A DNA stretch of 64,000 bases from JAZKDW01 sp040387375 (GCA_040387375.1 JAZKDW010000043.1:41013-105012), one strand, 5' to 3'; shown: positions 1 to 8,266, counted from the first letter of the stretch. Numbers and translations: made by a program. Notes: a model not told the origin generated them from the sequence alone.

Positions 1-68
1 TGTAGGGTTCAGCATCAGACTATTGGAAAGATTGCATATCATGCTTATTCGCGGCACCACGCCCATTC

Positions 69-83
69 CGGGGACAAGCCCCG
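69..83. repeat. GC-rich hairpin abutting the first gene
   Basis: A perfect 5-bp inverted repeat CGGGG-ACAAG-CCCCG ends one base before the start codon of the MocR-type gene. With its flanks it resembles dispersed intergenic palindromes of betaproteobacteria. It replaces the place where a Shine-Dalgarno sequence would be, and none is visible there. Only one copy is seen in the window, so the repeat-family link is a guess. Confidence 0.35.
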
Positions 84-84
84 C

Positions 85-1524
85 ATGACACGATACGAGG
101 CGCTCGCCGACGACATGACACTCTCGATTCGCTCCGGGCTAATGAAGCCGGGCGACCGCCTGCCGTCCGTGCGCCAGTGCAGCACCAGCCGCGGCATCAG
201 TGCCTCCACTGTTTTCCAGGCTTATTATCTGCTCGAGGCGCGTGGCCTGATTCGCGCCCGTGAACGTTCGGGTTACTACGTCGTCGGCGGCACGGCCAGC
301 CTGCCCCCGGAGCCGGATATCGCGTCCGGTCCGGACGGCGCCTCCACTTCGCTTGACGTCAGCACGCTGGTGTTCGACATCCTGGAATCCAGCCGCGCGC
401 GTGACGTTGTTCCTTTCGGCTCGGCCTTTCCCAGTCCACTGCTGTTTCCGCTCCAGAAGCTGGCACGCGTGATGGCATCCAGCGTGCAGCGCATGGACCC
501 ATGGAGTGCCGTCGATGACCTCTCGCCCGGCAACGCCAGCCTGCGGCGCCAGATCGCATTACGCTACCTGGCCGGCGGATTGACCGTCCGCACCGATGAC
601 ATCGTCATTACCAACGGCGCACTGGAGGCGCTGAACCTGTGCCTGCTGGCCGTCGCCCGCCCCGGCGATGCCGTCATCATCGAATCGCCCACCTTCTATG
701 CCGCCTTGCAGTCGCTGGAAAGGCTGGGCCTGCGCGCAATTGAAGTGCCGACCCATCCGCGTGAAGGAATCGACCTGGCGGCGCTGGCCATCGCGCTGGA
801 ACGGCATCAGCCAAAGGCATGCTGGCTGATGACCAGTTTTCAGAACCCGCTCGGATGCCTGATGCCGGAACAGAAAAAACGTGATCTGGTCGCGTTGCTG
901 ACGCGGCATGACGTGCCGCTGATCGAAGACGATGTGTACGGCGAACTCTACTTTGGCAGCAAACGTCCGCTGCCTGCGAAGGCATTCGACACGCACGGCC
1001 TGGTGATGCATTGTTCGTCGTTTTCCAAATGCCTGGCGCCGGGTTACCGCATCGGATGGGCCGCACCCGGACGTTATACGCAGGCCGTTGCACGACACAA
1101 GCTGACCACCACCTTGTCGGCTTCCGCCCCGGCCCAGGCAGCAATCGCGGACTATCTTGCCAAGGGCGGTTATGACCGGCACCTGCGCCAGTTGCGCCAT
1201 ACGCTGTCGGTGCAGCAAAGTGAAATGATGCAGGCGGTCGCACGGCATTTTCCGGCCGGCACGCAGGCTACCCGCCCGCAAGGCGGTTATTTCCTGTGGC
1301 TGGAATTGCCGGGCGAAGTGGACACGCTGGCTATTCATCGGCAGGCACTGGCCCTCGGCATCAGTGTCGCGCCGGGACCGATGTTTTCCGCGCAGCGCGG
1401 CTTTGCCAACTGCCTGCGGCTGAATTACGGTCATGTGCTGGATGAACGCGCCGAAGCCGCACTGGCAACGCTGGGTAGAATGGTGCGCGAACAGCACGTC
1501 ACGGTACCCGCAAAGTCAGCGTAG
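85..1524 (+). CDS. MocR/PdxR-type transcriptional regulator with aminotransferase domain
   Basis: The 479-aa protein has an N-terminal GntR winged helix (about residues 1-70, with GDRLPSVRQ and a following recognition-helix segment) joined to a fold-type I aminotransferase domain (about 100-470). The PLP lysine is K315 in the segment SSFSKCLAPGYRIGW, and a typical IEDDVYGEL stretch lies upstream of it. MocR proteins use PLP or a PLP-amino acid adduct as effector and usually control a neighbouring gene. No PLP or aminobutyrate gene is adjacent, so the target is unknown. The ATG at 85 fits the start of the GntR domain, although no good ribosome binding site precedes it. Confidence 0.88.
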   Translation: MTRYEALADDMTLSIRSGLMKPGDRLPSVRQCSTSRGISASTVFQAYYLLEARGLIRARERSGYYVVGGTASLPPEPDIASGPDGASTSLDVSTLVFDILESSRARDVVPFGSAFPSPLLFPLQKLARVMASSVQRMDPWSAVDDLSPGNASLRRQIALRYLAGGLTVRTDDIVITNGALEALNLCLLAVARPGDAVIIESPTFYAALQSLERLGLRAIEVPTHPREGIDLAALAIALERHQPKACWLMTSFQNPLGCLMPEQKKRDLVALLTRHDVPLIEDDVYGELYFGSKRPLPAKAFDTHGLVMHCSSFSKCLAPGYRIGWAAPGRYTQAVARHKLTTTLSASAPAQAAIADYLAKGGYDRHLRQLRHTLSVQQSEMMQAVARHFPAGTQATRPQGGYFLWLELPGEVDTLAIHRQALALGISVAPGPMFSAQRGFANCLRLNYGHVLDERAEAALATLGRMVREQHVTVPAKSA

Positions 1525-1592
1525 ACGCATGCGGAAGGTTTGATGGATAACAAATCTTCGATCCATCAGATCGGGCACTATCATGCGAGCAA

Positions 1593-1658
1593 GAAAAAAG
1601 CCCGCGAACCTTGCGGCTGCGGGCTAAACCCATCCCTTGGAAGGGAGGAGGAGACAGG
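1593..1658 (-). ncRNA. Putative anti-Shine-Dalgarno small RNA, copy 1
   Basis: On the minus strand a likely promoter is followed by a roughly 65-nt transcript. It carries CUCCUCCUCCC (complement of 1641-1654), a perfect complement to the Shine-Dalgarno core, then a GGGUUUAGCCCG linker and a rho-independent terminator. The terminator stem is 1600-1605 paired with 1619-1624, and the T run is 1594-1599. The same TATATTGAA start and GGGTTTAGCCCG linker recur at 4429-4491. Family: this looks like the 'Betaproteobacteria toxic small RNA' type of Rfam, from memory. Both neighbours point away from or towards it without overlapping, so it appears to be an independent gene. Confidence 0.65.
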
Positions 1659-1661
1659 TTC

Positions 1662-1690
1662 AATATAAGGCATGAAGCTGCCCTCCGCAA
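1662..1690 (-). promoter_or_regulatory. Sigma-70-like promoter of small RNA copy 1
   Basis: Reading the minus strand, TTGCGG (1685-1690) is separated by exactly 17 bases from TATATT (1662-1667). The predicted start lies around 1655, just before the CU-rich segment of the small RNA. The -10 matches the one in front of the second copy. Confidence 0.55.
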
Positions 1691-1860
1691 TATGTACATT
1701 TACGGTATCGCGAAAATTTTTCACGCCATTACGAAAAGACCACAGTAATTTTACGGCCCGGAAATTCTGCTTGATGTTGACAAGCAAACTTCATCCGGAC
1801 GGCAATAAAACCGGTGTTCTTCGAGTGATATTTTCCTTATCGGAAAAAACGTGGCGGCGT

Positions 1861-2439
1861 TCAAATATTGAGCTTCGATATCTTGGTGCCTTCCAGCGAC
1901 AGGTTCGCCATCAGCCCGGCATTGGTCAGCACAAACGCCAGCACCGGGCCGGTAGCCGAGGTCGTATCGATCATGCCGTTAGCGCCGGCCTTCAATACCG
2001 CAACCGCGGCATCGACACCTACTGCCCATCCACTGCTGCTGCGGAATTTGGCGAGCGATTCCGGTGTCATGAAGAGGAAAATGATTGCCTTTGACTGGGC
2101 GCCGATCTGCAATCCGAGAGAGACGGACGTCAGACTGTAATATGACGGCGGCGCATCGCGTACGCGCAACTCTCCTTCGCCGTACTGCCCTCCTATGCCG
2201 AGTCCCGCGGTAATCACACGTGGGAATACGAGTACGCCGTGCGACTTTGCAACCATCTCGCGGGCATCCTTCGCGACTGTATAAAACCGGTCAAGCGTGG
2301 CATCAACAGCAACATGGATTTCGCGGCGACGAGTTTCGGCGTTCGCCGTGCCTGGTTGCGGCGTGGCCGTACAGCCAGCAAGAGCCAACCCGCCCGTTGC
2401 AAGCGATGCTGTCAAAAGCATGAAATCCCGTCTTTGCAT
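1861..2439 (-). CDS. SYLF/YSC84-domain lipoprotein
   Basis: The 192-aa protein starts QRRDFMLL and has a lipobox LALAGC at about residue 23. This suggests a Tat-type lipoprotein signal. The rest matches the SYLF (YSC84, DUF500) lipid-binding fold, with SHGVLVFPRVITAGLGIGGQYGEG, a central SLGLQIGAQSKAIIFLFMT and a terminal KISKLNI. The ATG at 2439 is preferred over the adjacent ATG at 2442 because GGAGG then lies 5 bases upstream. It is likely an outer-membrane or periplasmic lipid-binding protein linked to envelope stress. It is divergent from the universal stress gene, with a possible FNR-like site between them. Confidence 0.85.
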   Translation of the reverse strand: MQRRDFMLLTASLATGGLALAGCTATPQPGTANAETRRREIHVAVDATLDRFYTVAKDAREMVAKSHGVLVFPRVITAGLGIGGQYGEGELRVRDAPPSYYSLTSVSLGLQIGAQSKAIIFLFMTPESLAKFRSSSGWAVGVDAAVAVLKAGANGMIDTTSATGPVLAFVLTNAGLMANLSLEGTKISKLNI

Positions 2440-2511
2440 CATGACCTCCAATAATGTTTTGTTATGGCGATGGAAACGTGATTCAGCATAAGACTTGTGG
2501 GTTTTCTTATG

Positions 2512-2525
2512 TTGATCGAGGTCAC
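2512..2525. promoter_or_regulatory. Possible FNR/ANR-like site
   Basis: TTGAT-cgag-GTCAC matches 8 of the 10 fixed positions of the FNR consensus TTGAT-N4-ATCAA. It lies between the divergent SYLF lipoprotein and the universal stress protein. In many proteobacteria usp genes are FNR controlled. The match is imperfect and the site is about 190 bases from the usp start. Confidence 0.3.
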
Positions 2526-2712
2526 GTCCGACGGCAGTTTCTGCGCAGCGTTGCGAGATCCGCATTCATGCCGACTGCACTCTTCGGGGTCTTGATCTGC
2601 CGCAGATTTCAGAAGCTTATTTTTTGAACCGCGTGCCAGGCACTGGACTCCCGGATCGTGACCGCATACGCTGAATGAATTCACGGTTGGAGACAGGAAG
2701 CAGGCGTTTTTC

Positions 2713-3552
2713 ATGTATTACAAAACAATTCTTGTGCATCTGGACGAGTCAAGGAATGTCGATCAGCGGATCGCGATCGCGGCCAGCATCGCCCGTGCCG
2801 ACAACGCACATCTGACCGGTGCCGCAATCATTGGCCTGCAGCGGTATCTGTACGAAACAGTGGCCATGTTTCCGGACGATCCAGGCCTGGCGCCTTATCT
2901 GGATGAGCTGCGCCAACGTGCCGATAACGTCATGCAGAAATTCGAGCGGGAGGTCCGGGATGCCGGCCTTCCCTCATTTGAAGCCCGCCTGATCGCCGAG
3001 GCTCCGCCCGGCGACTTCTCCGAACTGGCGCGCTGCAGCGACCTGGTGGTGCTGGGACAAAACGATCCGAACGATCCGGCCATAGGCGTTGGGCCCGGTT
3101 TCCCTGACTATGTCGTCCTGCATTGCGCGCGCCCGGTGCTCGTCGTGCCGTACTCCGGACAATTCGATCGGCTCGCGGAGCATGTCCTGATCGCCTGGAA
3201 CGGCAGCGTCGAAGCAGCGCGGGCGGTGACGCAGGCAATGCCGATGATGAGACGCGCACAGCGGGTGGAGGTGGTTATATTCAGGCGCTCGTCACAGCCG
3301 GCGCTGCCCGGCCAACAGGCGGGCGAGGACATCCGGCGTTTCCTGGCACGGCATGGCATCGATGCTCAGGTAATGGAGGCGGCGATTGAAGAGGACGCCG
3401 GTCACGCGCTGCTGCACCTGGCCCGGGATCGTGCGGCCACGCTGATGGTGGCGGGATGTTACGGCCACTCGCGGTTTCGGGAATTGCTGCTCGGCGGCGT
3501 ATCGCGCACCTTGCTGCGGTCGATGACGGTGCCGGTGCTGATGTCGCATTAG
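2713..3552 (+). CDS. Universal stress protein, tandem-domain type
   Basis: The 279 aa contain two USP domains. The first starts YKTILVHLDESRNVDQRIAIAASIA. The second begins near residue 160 with EHVLIAWNGSVEAARAV. The C-terminal ATP-binding loop VAGCYGHSRFRELLLGGVS (about 255-273) keeps the G-x2-G-x9-G spacing. The first domain lacks it, with LGQNDPNDPA at that place, so probably only the second domain binds nucleotide. Such tandem proteins are typical of low-oxygen and stress regulons. The gene is monocistronic, followed by a convergent flavin reductase gene 17 bases away. Confidence 0.9.
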   Translation: MYYKTILVHLDESRNVDQRIAIAASIARADNAHLTGAAIIGLQRYLYETVAMFPDDPGLAPYLDELRQRADNVMQKFEREVRDAGLPSFEARLIAEAPPGDFSELARCSDLVVLGQNDPNDPAIGVGPGFPDYVVLHCARPVLVVPYSGQFDRLAEHVLIAWNGSVEAARAVTQAMPMMRRAQRVEVVIFRRSSQPALPGQQAGEDIRRFLARHGIDAQVMEAAIEEDAGHALLHLARDRAATLMVAGCYGHSRFRELLLGGVSRTLLRSMTVPVLMSH

Positions 3553-3569
3553 AACCCTGAACGCCTGGC

Positions 3570-4211
3570 TCAGGATTTGTTGCCGCGCGCATCCCAGCCT
3601 TCCGGCCTCTTCAATTCAAAATTGACATCGGTAGCGGTCCTGCCATACCAGTCCGCGCCCATTCGCGACACCAGGTCCAGACGTAGCGGATCAACTTGGC
3701 CGCGCGCGTCCAGGATTGTCTCATCCACATGGCCAAACACTACCTCGCCCAGAATGATATGGCAGGAAGGACTAGCTTCCGGGTACGGCATGATCGACGC
3801 CACCCTGCATTCGAAGCTGGCCGCCACGCCGGCCACGCGCCGCGGCGCCACCCGCTCCGAGGGCAGCATGGCGACCTTGCACTGGTCGATCTCACTGACA
3901 TCCGGCGCAAAGCCGAACGAGGTGTCGTTCATCTTGTCCACCATCGGAAAGGGCACCAGGTTAATGACAAACTCGCCGGTCTCCTGGATGTTGCGTGTGG
4001 TGTCCTTCAGCGCGCCGCCCCTGGGTACGACCGGTGAAATCATCAGGGTCGGCGGCGCTGCCGTCACCATCTGGAAAAAACTGAACGGCGCAAGATTGGG
4101 AATGCCGTCCCTGGAAATGGTTGACACCCAGGCCACCGGCCGTGGAACAACCGTCGAGGCCAACCAGAAGTAAGCTTTACGCGCGTCCAGCGCGGCGAAA
4201 TCGATTTGCAT
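3570..4211 (-). CDS. Flavin reductase family protein (FMN-binding split barrel)
   Basis: The 213-aa protein matches the flavoredoxin-like flavin reductase domain: PRPVAWVSTISRDGIPNLAPFSFF near the N terminus, then TRNIQETGEFVINLV and ASFECRVASI. Members bind FMN and reduce flavins or donate electrons to oxygenases. No partner monooxygenase is next to it, so the substrate is open. The ATG at 4211 agrees with the family start (MQIDFAALDARKAYFWLAS), with a weak GAAGAGA ribosome binding site. Confidence 0.86.
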   Translation of the reverse strand: MQIDFAALDARKAYFWLASTVVPRPVAWVSTISRDGIPNLAPFSFFQMVTAAPPTLMISPVVPRGGALKDTTRNIQETGEFVINLVPFPMVDKMNDTSFGFAPDVSEIDQCKVAMLPSERVAPRRVAGVAASFECRVASIMPYPEASPSCHIILGEVVFGHVDETILDARGQVDPLRLDLVSRMGADWYGRTATDVNFELKRPEGWDARGNKS

Positions 4212-4374
4212 GCGTAGTTCTCTTCAATGGACTGAGTTTCAAGATGGCCCCAGGGCCGCAACGAACGGATCCAGTGTACCGTTTGCAAGGAAATTCCGTT
4301 GGCGCCCGAACGGGTTGACCCGGCACAAGGCCCTGCGATTTTCAGCTTCCGCCTACAAAACGCTGATTATTTTT

Positions 4375-4396
4375 CACTTAGACTCGTCTTAAGTGA
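4375..4396. other. Inverted repeat upstream of small RNA copy 2
   Basis: CACTTA and TAAGTG form a hairpin-capable repeat with further pairing between GAC and GTC inside. It ends about 33 bases before the -10 of the small RNA. It could be an operator or simply structure at the end of the 355-base gene-free stretch 4212-4566. Apart from this repeat and the small RNA nothing else is recognised there. Confidence 0.3.
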
Positions 4397-4434
4397 GGTA
4401 ACGCACAGATGCCGGAGGTTCAATTGGATATATT

Positions 4435-4522
4435 GAAACTGTTTTTCCCAAGCCGCCCTTCCCCTCCCCCCTCAGGCTTGGGTTTAGCCCGTGATTGCAC
4501 ATGTTGCGATCACGGGCTTTTT
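4435..4522 (+). ncRNA. Putative anti-Shine-Dalgarno small RNA, copy 2
   Basis: After a TATATT -10 (4429-4434) comes a perfect 8-bp hairpin, CCCAAGCC (4447-4454) with GGCTTGGG (4475-4482). Its 20-base loop is almost entirely pyrimidine and displays CCCCUCCCCCC. Then come TTTA and a rho-independent terminator, stem 4487-4495 with 4509-4517 and T run 4518-4522. It shares TATATTGAA and GGGTTTAGCCCG with the minus-strand copy at 1593-1658, but the CU-rich part is shown in a loop here. No convincing -35 is visible. It ends 44 bases before pagL, so it might also act as a terminated leader of that gene. Confidence 0.65.
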
Positions 4523-4566
4523 CATTTTGCCGCGCGTTTCTGAACAACCCGGCCCGAAAGTTTCCG

Positions 4567-5115
4567 ATGTCTTTACAAAAAACTGGCGTCAAAACAATCG
4601 TATTGATGAGCTTGCTGGGCGGCGCGCCCGCAGCCTGCCATGCAATCGATTCCCTTTCCCTGGAACTGGCAACCGGCAACCGGACGCAGGTGGCGCGACT
4701 GGGGGTGCAATGGGACTGGCAGCGCCAATGGCGGCGTTCGAACGGCAGCCATATCAGCGGCTACTGGGAGCTCAACTTGTCGCAATGGCGCGCCAGGCGC
4801 TTCCGCGGCCGGCCAGGGAATGTCGAGCATATTACCGAAATCGGGATCACGCCGATGTTTCGCCTGCAGCGCAATAACCGGCTCGGCCCTTATCTGGAGG
4901 CGGGCATCGGCGCCCATCTGCTGTCCAGGGAATACGATAACAATGGACGACGAATGTCCGGGCAATTCCAGTTCGGCGAGCGTTTGGGCGCGGGGTATGT
5001 ATTTGCGAATCGTCTCGATGTGAGCCTGAATATCCAGCACTTCTCGAATGCCGGCATCAACCATCCGAATGGCGGCGTGAACCTTGCCGCGATGAATTTT
5101 ACCTATCGGTTTTGA
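4567..5115 (+). CDS. pagL: PagL-like lipid A 3-O-deacylase, catalytic Glu missing
   Basis: The 182-aa protein has a signal peptide ending near ACHA, a beta-barrel pattern, and the PagL signature IQHFSNAGI near the C terminus, ending in aromatic TYRF as outer-membrane barrels do. PagL removes the 3-O acyl chain of lipid A in the outer membrane. His158 and Ser160 match the catalytic His and Ser of the family. At the place of the catalytic Glu, 14 residues after the His, there is Asn172. Activity is therefore uncertain. The ATG at 4567 is chosen because upstream starts would run into the small RNA terminator. Confidence 0.82.
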   Translation: MSLQKTGVKTIVLMSLLGGAPAACHAIDSLSLELATGNRTQVARLGVQWDWQRQWRRSNGSHISGYWELNLSQWRARRFRGRPGNVEHITEIGITPMFRLQRNNRLGPYLEAGIGAHLLSREYDNNGRRMSGQFQFGERLGAGYVFANRLDVSLNIQHFSNAGINHPNGGVNLAAMNFTYRF

Positions 5116-5260
5116 GTGCTCCCTGGCAGCATGAAATAAGCGCCTCTTCGCCATCGATTTGATATTGCACAAACCTGACAGCCCCAAAAAGACCAATCTG
5201 AATTGATTGGATTTACACAGCATGTCGCTCGTGCGTCAGTTCTGTCAATGGAGTGTCACC

Positions 5261-5671
5261 GTGAAATCAATCAACTATTTATGTGCTGCCGCAGCACTGG
5301 CGGTATCCGGCTATGCCAGCGTAACCCAGGCTCAGACCACCAACGTCTTCGATGTCCTGCCTTACCGCAATCCGCAAACCCTTGAGCAATGGATGAGGCT
5401 TGATGACGCACGCTTCCAGAGTCTGCTGGACAATCGTTTCGACCATGTTCACGTAGTCCTCGATCGCTATTTTCCGCCCGATCTGGTGATCGTCCCGATC
5501 CCGCTGGGATTTGCCGGACCGCAGCAGGCATGTCTGACTTACCCCTCCAGCCACGCGCCGCTCGCCTGTCGAATTTACATGGGCGACCTGATCGCCATCA
5601 TGCTGACGAAGCAAAAGAAGGTACAGGAAAGTCCTCGAGTCAGTCCATTCGGCAGTGGCCCTGCAAATTAG
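5261..5671 (+). CDS. Hypothetical exported protein
   Basis: The start is taken as GTG 5261, with GGAG seven bases upstream. This gives 136 aa beginning VKSINYLCAAAALAVSGYAS, with a signal peptide cleaved near TQAQ. The mature part is about 110 residues, has a central hydrophobic VVLDRYFPPDLVIVPIPLGF and two Cys (QACL, LACRIY) that could form a disulfide. I do not recognise the family. It follows pagL on the same strand after 145 bases, so it may be exported under similar control. Confidence 0.6.
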   Translation: MKSINYLCAAAALAVSGYASVTQAQTTNVFDVLPYRNPQTLEQWMRLDDARFQSLLDNRFDHVHVVLDRYFPPDLVIVPIPLGFAGPQQACLTYPSSHAPLACRIYMGDLIAIMLTKQKKVQESPRVSPFGSGPAN

Positions 5672-5790
5672 TCGCTGGATGATCGACGGACCGGCGCCGC
5701 CATGACGCAGATCAATTACCACCCGGGTCTTCAATTGCATAGTGTCACCTTGCCGGAGGCATTCCTCCGATAGTGAATGCAGGGAGACTT

Positions 5791-6888
5791 GTGAAAAACA
5801 AAACCTTCAGCCGCGCTACCCTTTCGCAGCGGCTGGCTGCCGTGTCCGGTGGTGGCCTCTGGCGAACCCTCCCGGCCGATTCAAGCCTGTGTCTTGTGGA
5901 AGGCCGGCTTGCCGGCTGCAAGGTGATGCTGGTTGCCAGCAAGCCGGGCAGTTTCGGTGTGGACGAATGTGCCGATCTGCAGTGGGCATTGCAGCGCGGG
6001 CGCGCCACCGGCGTTCCGCTTTTGTTGCTGATCGACTCGGCAGGCGCCCAGTCTGGCGGAGAAATCCAGGCGCAGGGCTCGCTATGTGCGCTGCTGCGTG
6101 AAATGCTGGATGCGCGCCTGGCCGAGCTGCCGATGCTGGCAGTGCTCGGATCTCAGGTCCCCGGCGCGGCCAACATGCTTGCCAGCGCCGCCCAGCAATG
6201 TATCTATTCCCAACACACGCTGCTGGCGATGCCGGGTCCACGCCGACGGCCGTCGGCGCCGCAAAGCACACTGAACAGGATCCTCGCCCCTTGCCGCGCC
6301 GCCATCAATGACGCTGGCCGTCTGACTGAAGACGATCTCGATGCCTATGCAAATGCGGTGCGTGACTGGCTTGCCCGGCCGTTCGCGGCCAGCGTGACGC
6401 CTGATACATTGCGGCAGGAGCGCCAGCATCTATCGCAACGTTTGCCGGCTGCGGGTACCCATGCGCTTGACGGGCCTGTGCTCGAGGGCGACACGCTGCG
6501 ATGCATGTTGGGCAGGCCATTCGGCGCCGCCGATGCCATCGCCCTGGCCGAACTGGCCGAATCGGCCTGTGTGACTAGCCGGGCGAAACCACTCACGATT
6601 GTGGTCGACAGCAACGGCCAGGATATGTCTTCGCCGCACGATGAAGACCCTGATCTTGCGCAGTATCTGATCCATATGGCGCTGTCGCTGCGCCGCCTGG
6701 CACGCGCGGGCCGGCAACTGCGTCTGACGGTAAAGAACGGGATCGCCGCCAGCCTGTATATGGCGCTCGGTGCAGCGGCGCCGACGGTTGAAATTGCACC
6801 CGGCGCCGTCATCTGCACATCATCTTCTGCCTCAGCCCTGTTCGGCAGCCCGGCGGAGGCACGCAACGGTTTGGGTGCCGTCATGTAG
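5791..6888 (+). CDS. Orphan malonate decarboxylase MdcD/MdcE-like fusion
   Basis: The 365-aa protein looks like two crotonase-fold carboxyltransferase halves. The first resembles MdcD, with VMLVASKPGSFGVDECADL and VPLLLLIDSAGAQSGGE. The second resembles MdcE, with FGAADAIALAELAESA, PLTIVVDSNGQDMS and the LRRLARAGRQLRLTVKNGIA segment. In malonate decarboxylase these subunits decarboxylate malonyl-ACP to acetyl-ACP. No ACP, transferase or holo-ACP synthase gene is present here, so the role is unclear. GTG 5791 has GGGAG four bases upstream; GTG 5773 is an alternative. A CGGAGG-CATT-CCTCCG hairpin lies at 5754-5769. A thiolase gene follows on the same strand. Confidence 0.7.
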   Translation: MKNKTFSRATLSQRLAAVSGGGLWRTLPADSSLCLVEGRLAGCKVMLVASKPGSFGVDECADLQWALQRGRATGVPLLLLIDSAGAQSGGEIQAQGSLCALLREMLDARLAELPMLAVLGSQVPGAANMLASAAQQCIYSQHTLLAMPGPRRRPSAPQSTLNRILAPCRAAINDAGRLTEDDLDAYANAVRDWLARPFAASVTPDTLRQERQHLSQRLPAAGTHALDGPVLEGDTLRCMLGRPFGAADAIALAELAESACVTSRAKPLTIVVDSNGQDMSSPHDEDPDLAQYLIHMALSLRRLARAGRQLRLTVKNGIAASLYMALGAAAPTVEIAPGAVICTSSSASALFGSPAEARNGLGAVM

Positions 6889-6964
6889 CTTCACGCGCGG
6901 CGGCCTTACGTAACATCATTCGCGCCCAAGGCGCATTCAAACAATTTTCAACAGAGGAAGAATC

Positions 6965-8155
6965 ATGACCAACAAGAGAGAAGTTGTTATCGTCGGCGCA
7001 GTACGCAGCGCAATCGGTGCCTTTGGCGGCGCGCTGAAAGATGTCCCCGCGAGTGAGCTCGGCGCCACCGTGGTCAGGGAAGCCTTCAGCCGCGCCGGCG
7101 TGAATCCGGCCGACGCCGGCCAGATCGTACTGGGCAATGTGATCCATACTGAAGGGCGCGACATGTACCTGTCGCGTGTGGTGGGCATCAATGCCGGCAT
7201 GGCCAGGGAATCTGCCGCGCTGACGCTCAACCGGCTGTGCGGCTCGGGTCTGCAGGCGATCGTCACCGCCGCCAACGCCATTCAGTTGGGCGACACCGAC
7301 ATCGCGGTTGGCGCCGGCGTCGAGACCATGAGCCGCGCACCGCATTCCACCCAGGCTACCCGCTGGGGCCAGCGCATGGGCGATGTCTCGATGTCCGACA
7401 TGATGATTGGCGCGCTTTCCGACCCGTTCGGCGCCGGCCACATGGGCATCACCGCTGAAAACGTCGCCGAGAAATTCAGCATATCGCGCGAAGCGCAGGA
7501 CGCCTTCGCAGTCGAGAGCCAGCGGCGCGCCGTTGCCGCGATCAATGCCGGCCATTTCAAATCGCAGATCGTCCCGATCGAACTCCAGAGCCGCAAAGGC
7601 ACGGTCCAGTTTGATATCGATGAATATCCTAAGGCTGATACCACGCTGGAATCACTGGCCAAACTCAAGCCCGCGTTCAGGAAAGAAGGCGGCACGGTCA
7701 CCGCCGGCAATGCATCCGGCATCAACGATGGCGCCGCCGCCTGCGTGCTGATGGAAGCGGGCGCCGCCGCCCGCGCCGGCATCCAGCCGATGGCGCGCCT
7801 GGTGTCGTATGCGGTGGCCGGGGTCGATCCGTCCCTGATGGGCACCGGCCCGATCCCCGCCGTGAAACTGGCAATGCAGCGCGCCGGCCTGAACCTCGAC
7901 GCCATGGATGTGATCGAGTCCAATGAAGCCTTCGCCGCGCAGTCGCTGGGCGTGTGCAAGGGACTGGATCTGGACCCTGCCCGCACCAATCCGAACGGCG
8001 GCGCCATCGCACTCGGCCATCCGCTCGGCGCCACCGGCGCAATCCTGATGGTCAAGTGCCTGCATGAGCTGATCCGCACCGGCAAGCGCTACGGTCTGGT
8101 CACCATGTGCATCGGTGGCGGCCAGGGTATCGCGGCGATTATCGAGCGCGTTTAA
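6965..8155 (+). CDS. bktB: Acetyl-CoA C-acyltransferase (BktB-type beta-ketothiolase)
   Basis: The 396-aa thiolase has nucleophile C92 in NRLCGSGLQA, the SNEAFAAQ segment, the His motif GGAIALGHPLGATGA and the second Cys in TMCIGGGQG. The N terminus (EVVIVGAVRSAIGAFGGALKD, then RDMYLSRVVGINAG) is closest to the BktB group of Burkholderiales. That group condenses acetyl-CoA with acyl-CoA or cleaves 3-ketoacyl-CoA. The start ATG has AGAGGAAGA upstream. It is 76 bases after the Mdc-like gene, possibly co-transcribed. There is no phaB or phaC nearby, so it may serve degradation as well as polyhydroxyalkanoate synthesis. Confidence 0.9.
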   Translation: MTNKREVVIVGAVRSAIGAFGGALKDVPASELGATVVREAFSRAGVNPADAGQIVLGNVIHTEGRDMYLSRVVGINAGMARESAALTLNRLCGSGLQAIVTAANAIQLGDTDIAVGAGVETMSRAPHSTQATRWGQRMGDVSMSDMMIGALSDPFGAGHMGITAENVAEKFSISREAQDAFAVESQRRAVAAINAGHFKSQIVPIELQSRKGTVQFDIDEYPKADTTLESLAKLKPAFRKEGGTVTAGNASGINDGAAACVLMEAGAAARAGIQPMARLVSYAVAGVDPSLMGTGPIPAVKLAMQRAGLNLDAMDVIESNEAFAAQSLGVCKGLDLDPARTNPNGGAIALGHPLGATGAILMVKCLHELIRTGKRYGLVTMCIGGGQGIAAIIERV

Positions 8156-8266
8156 TTGAATTTCAGGAGCCCGTCAGTATTTTGAATCCGGATTCCGGTT
8201 TCGTGCGTACAAGAATCAGGGAGCAATATCGCCCACCCGTTTCTTGACCCGAATAAGGAGAATTAC

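Noticed and set aside
5702..5773. 23-codon frame before the MdcD/MdcE-like gene
   Set aside because: Too short to support as a gene; kept only as an observation about possible leader control.
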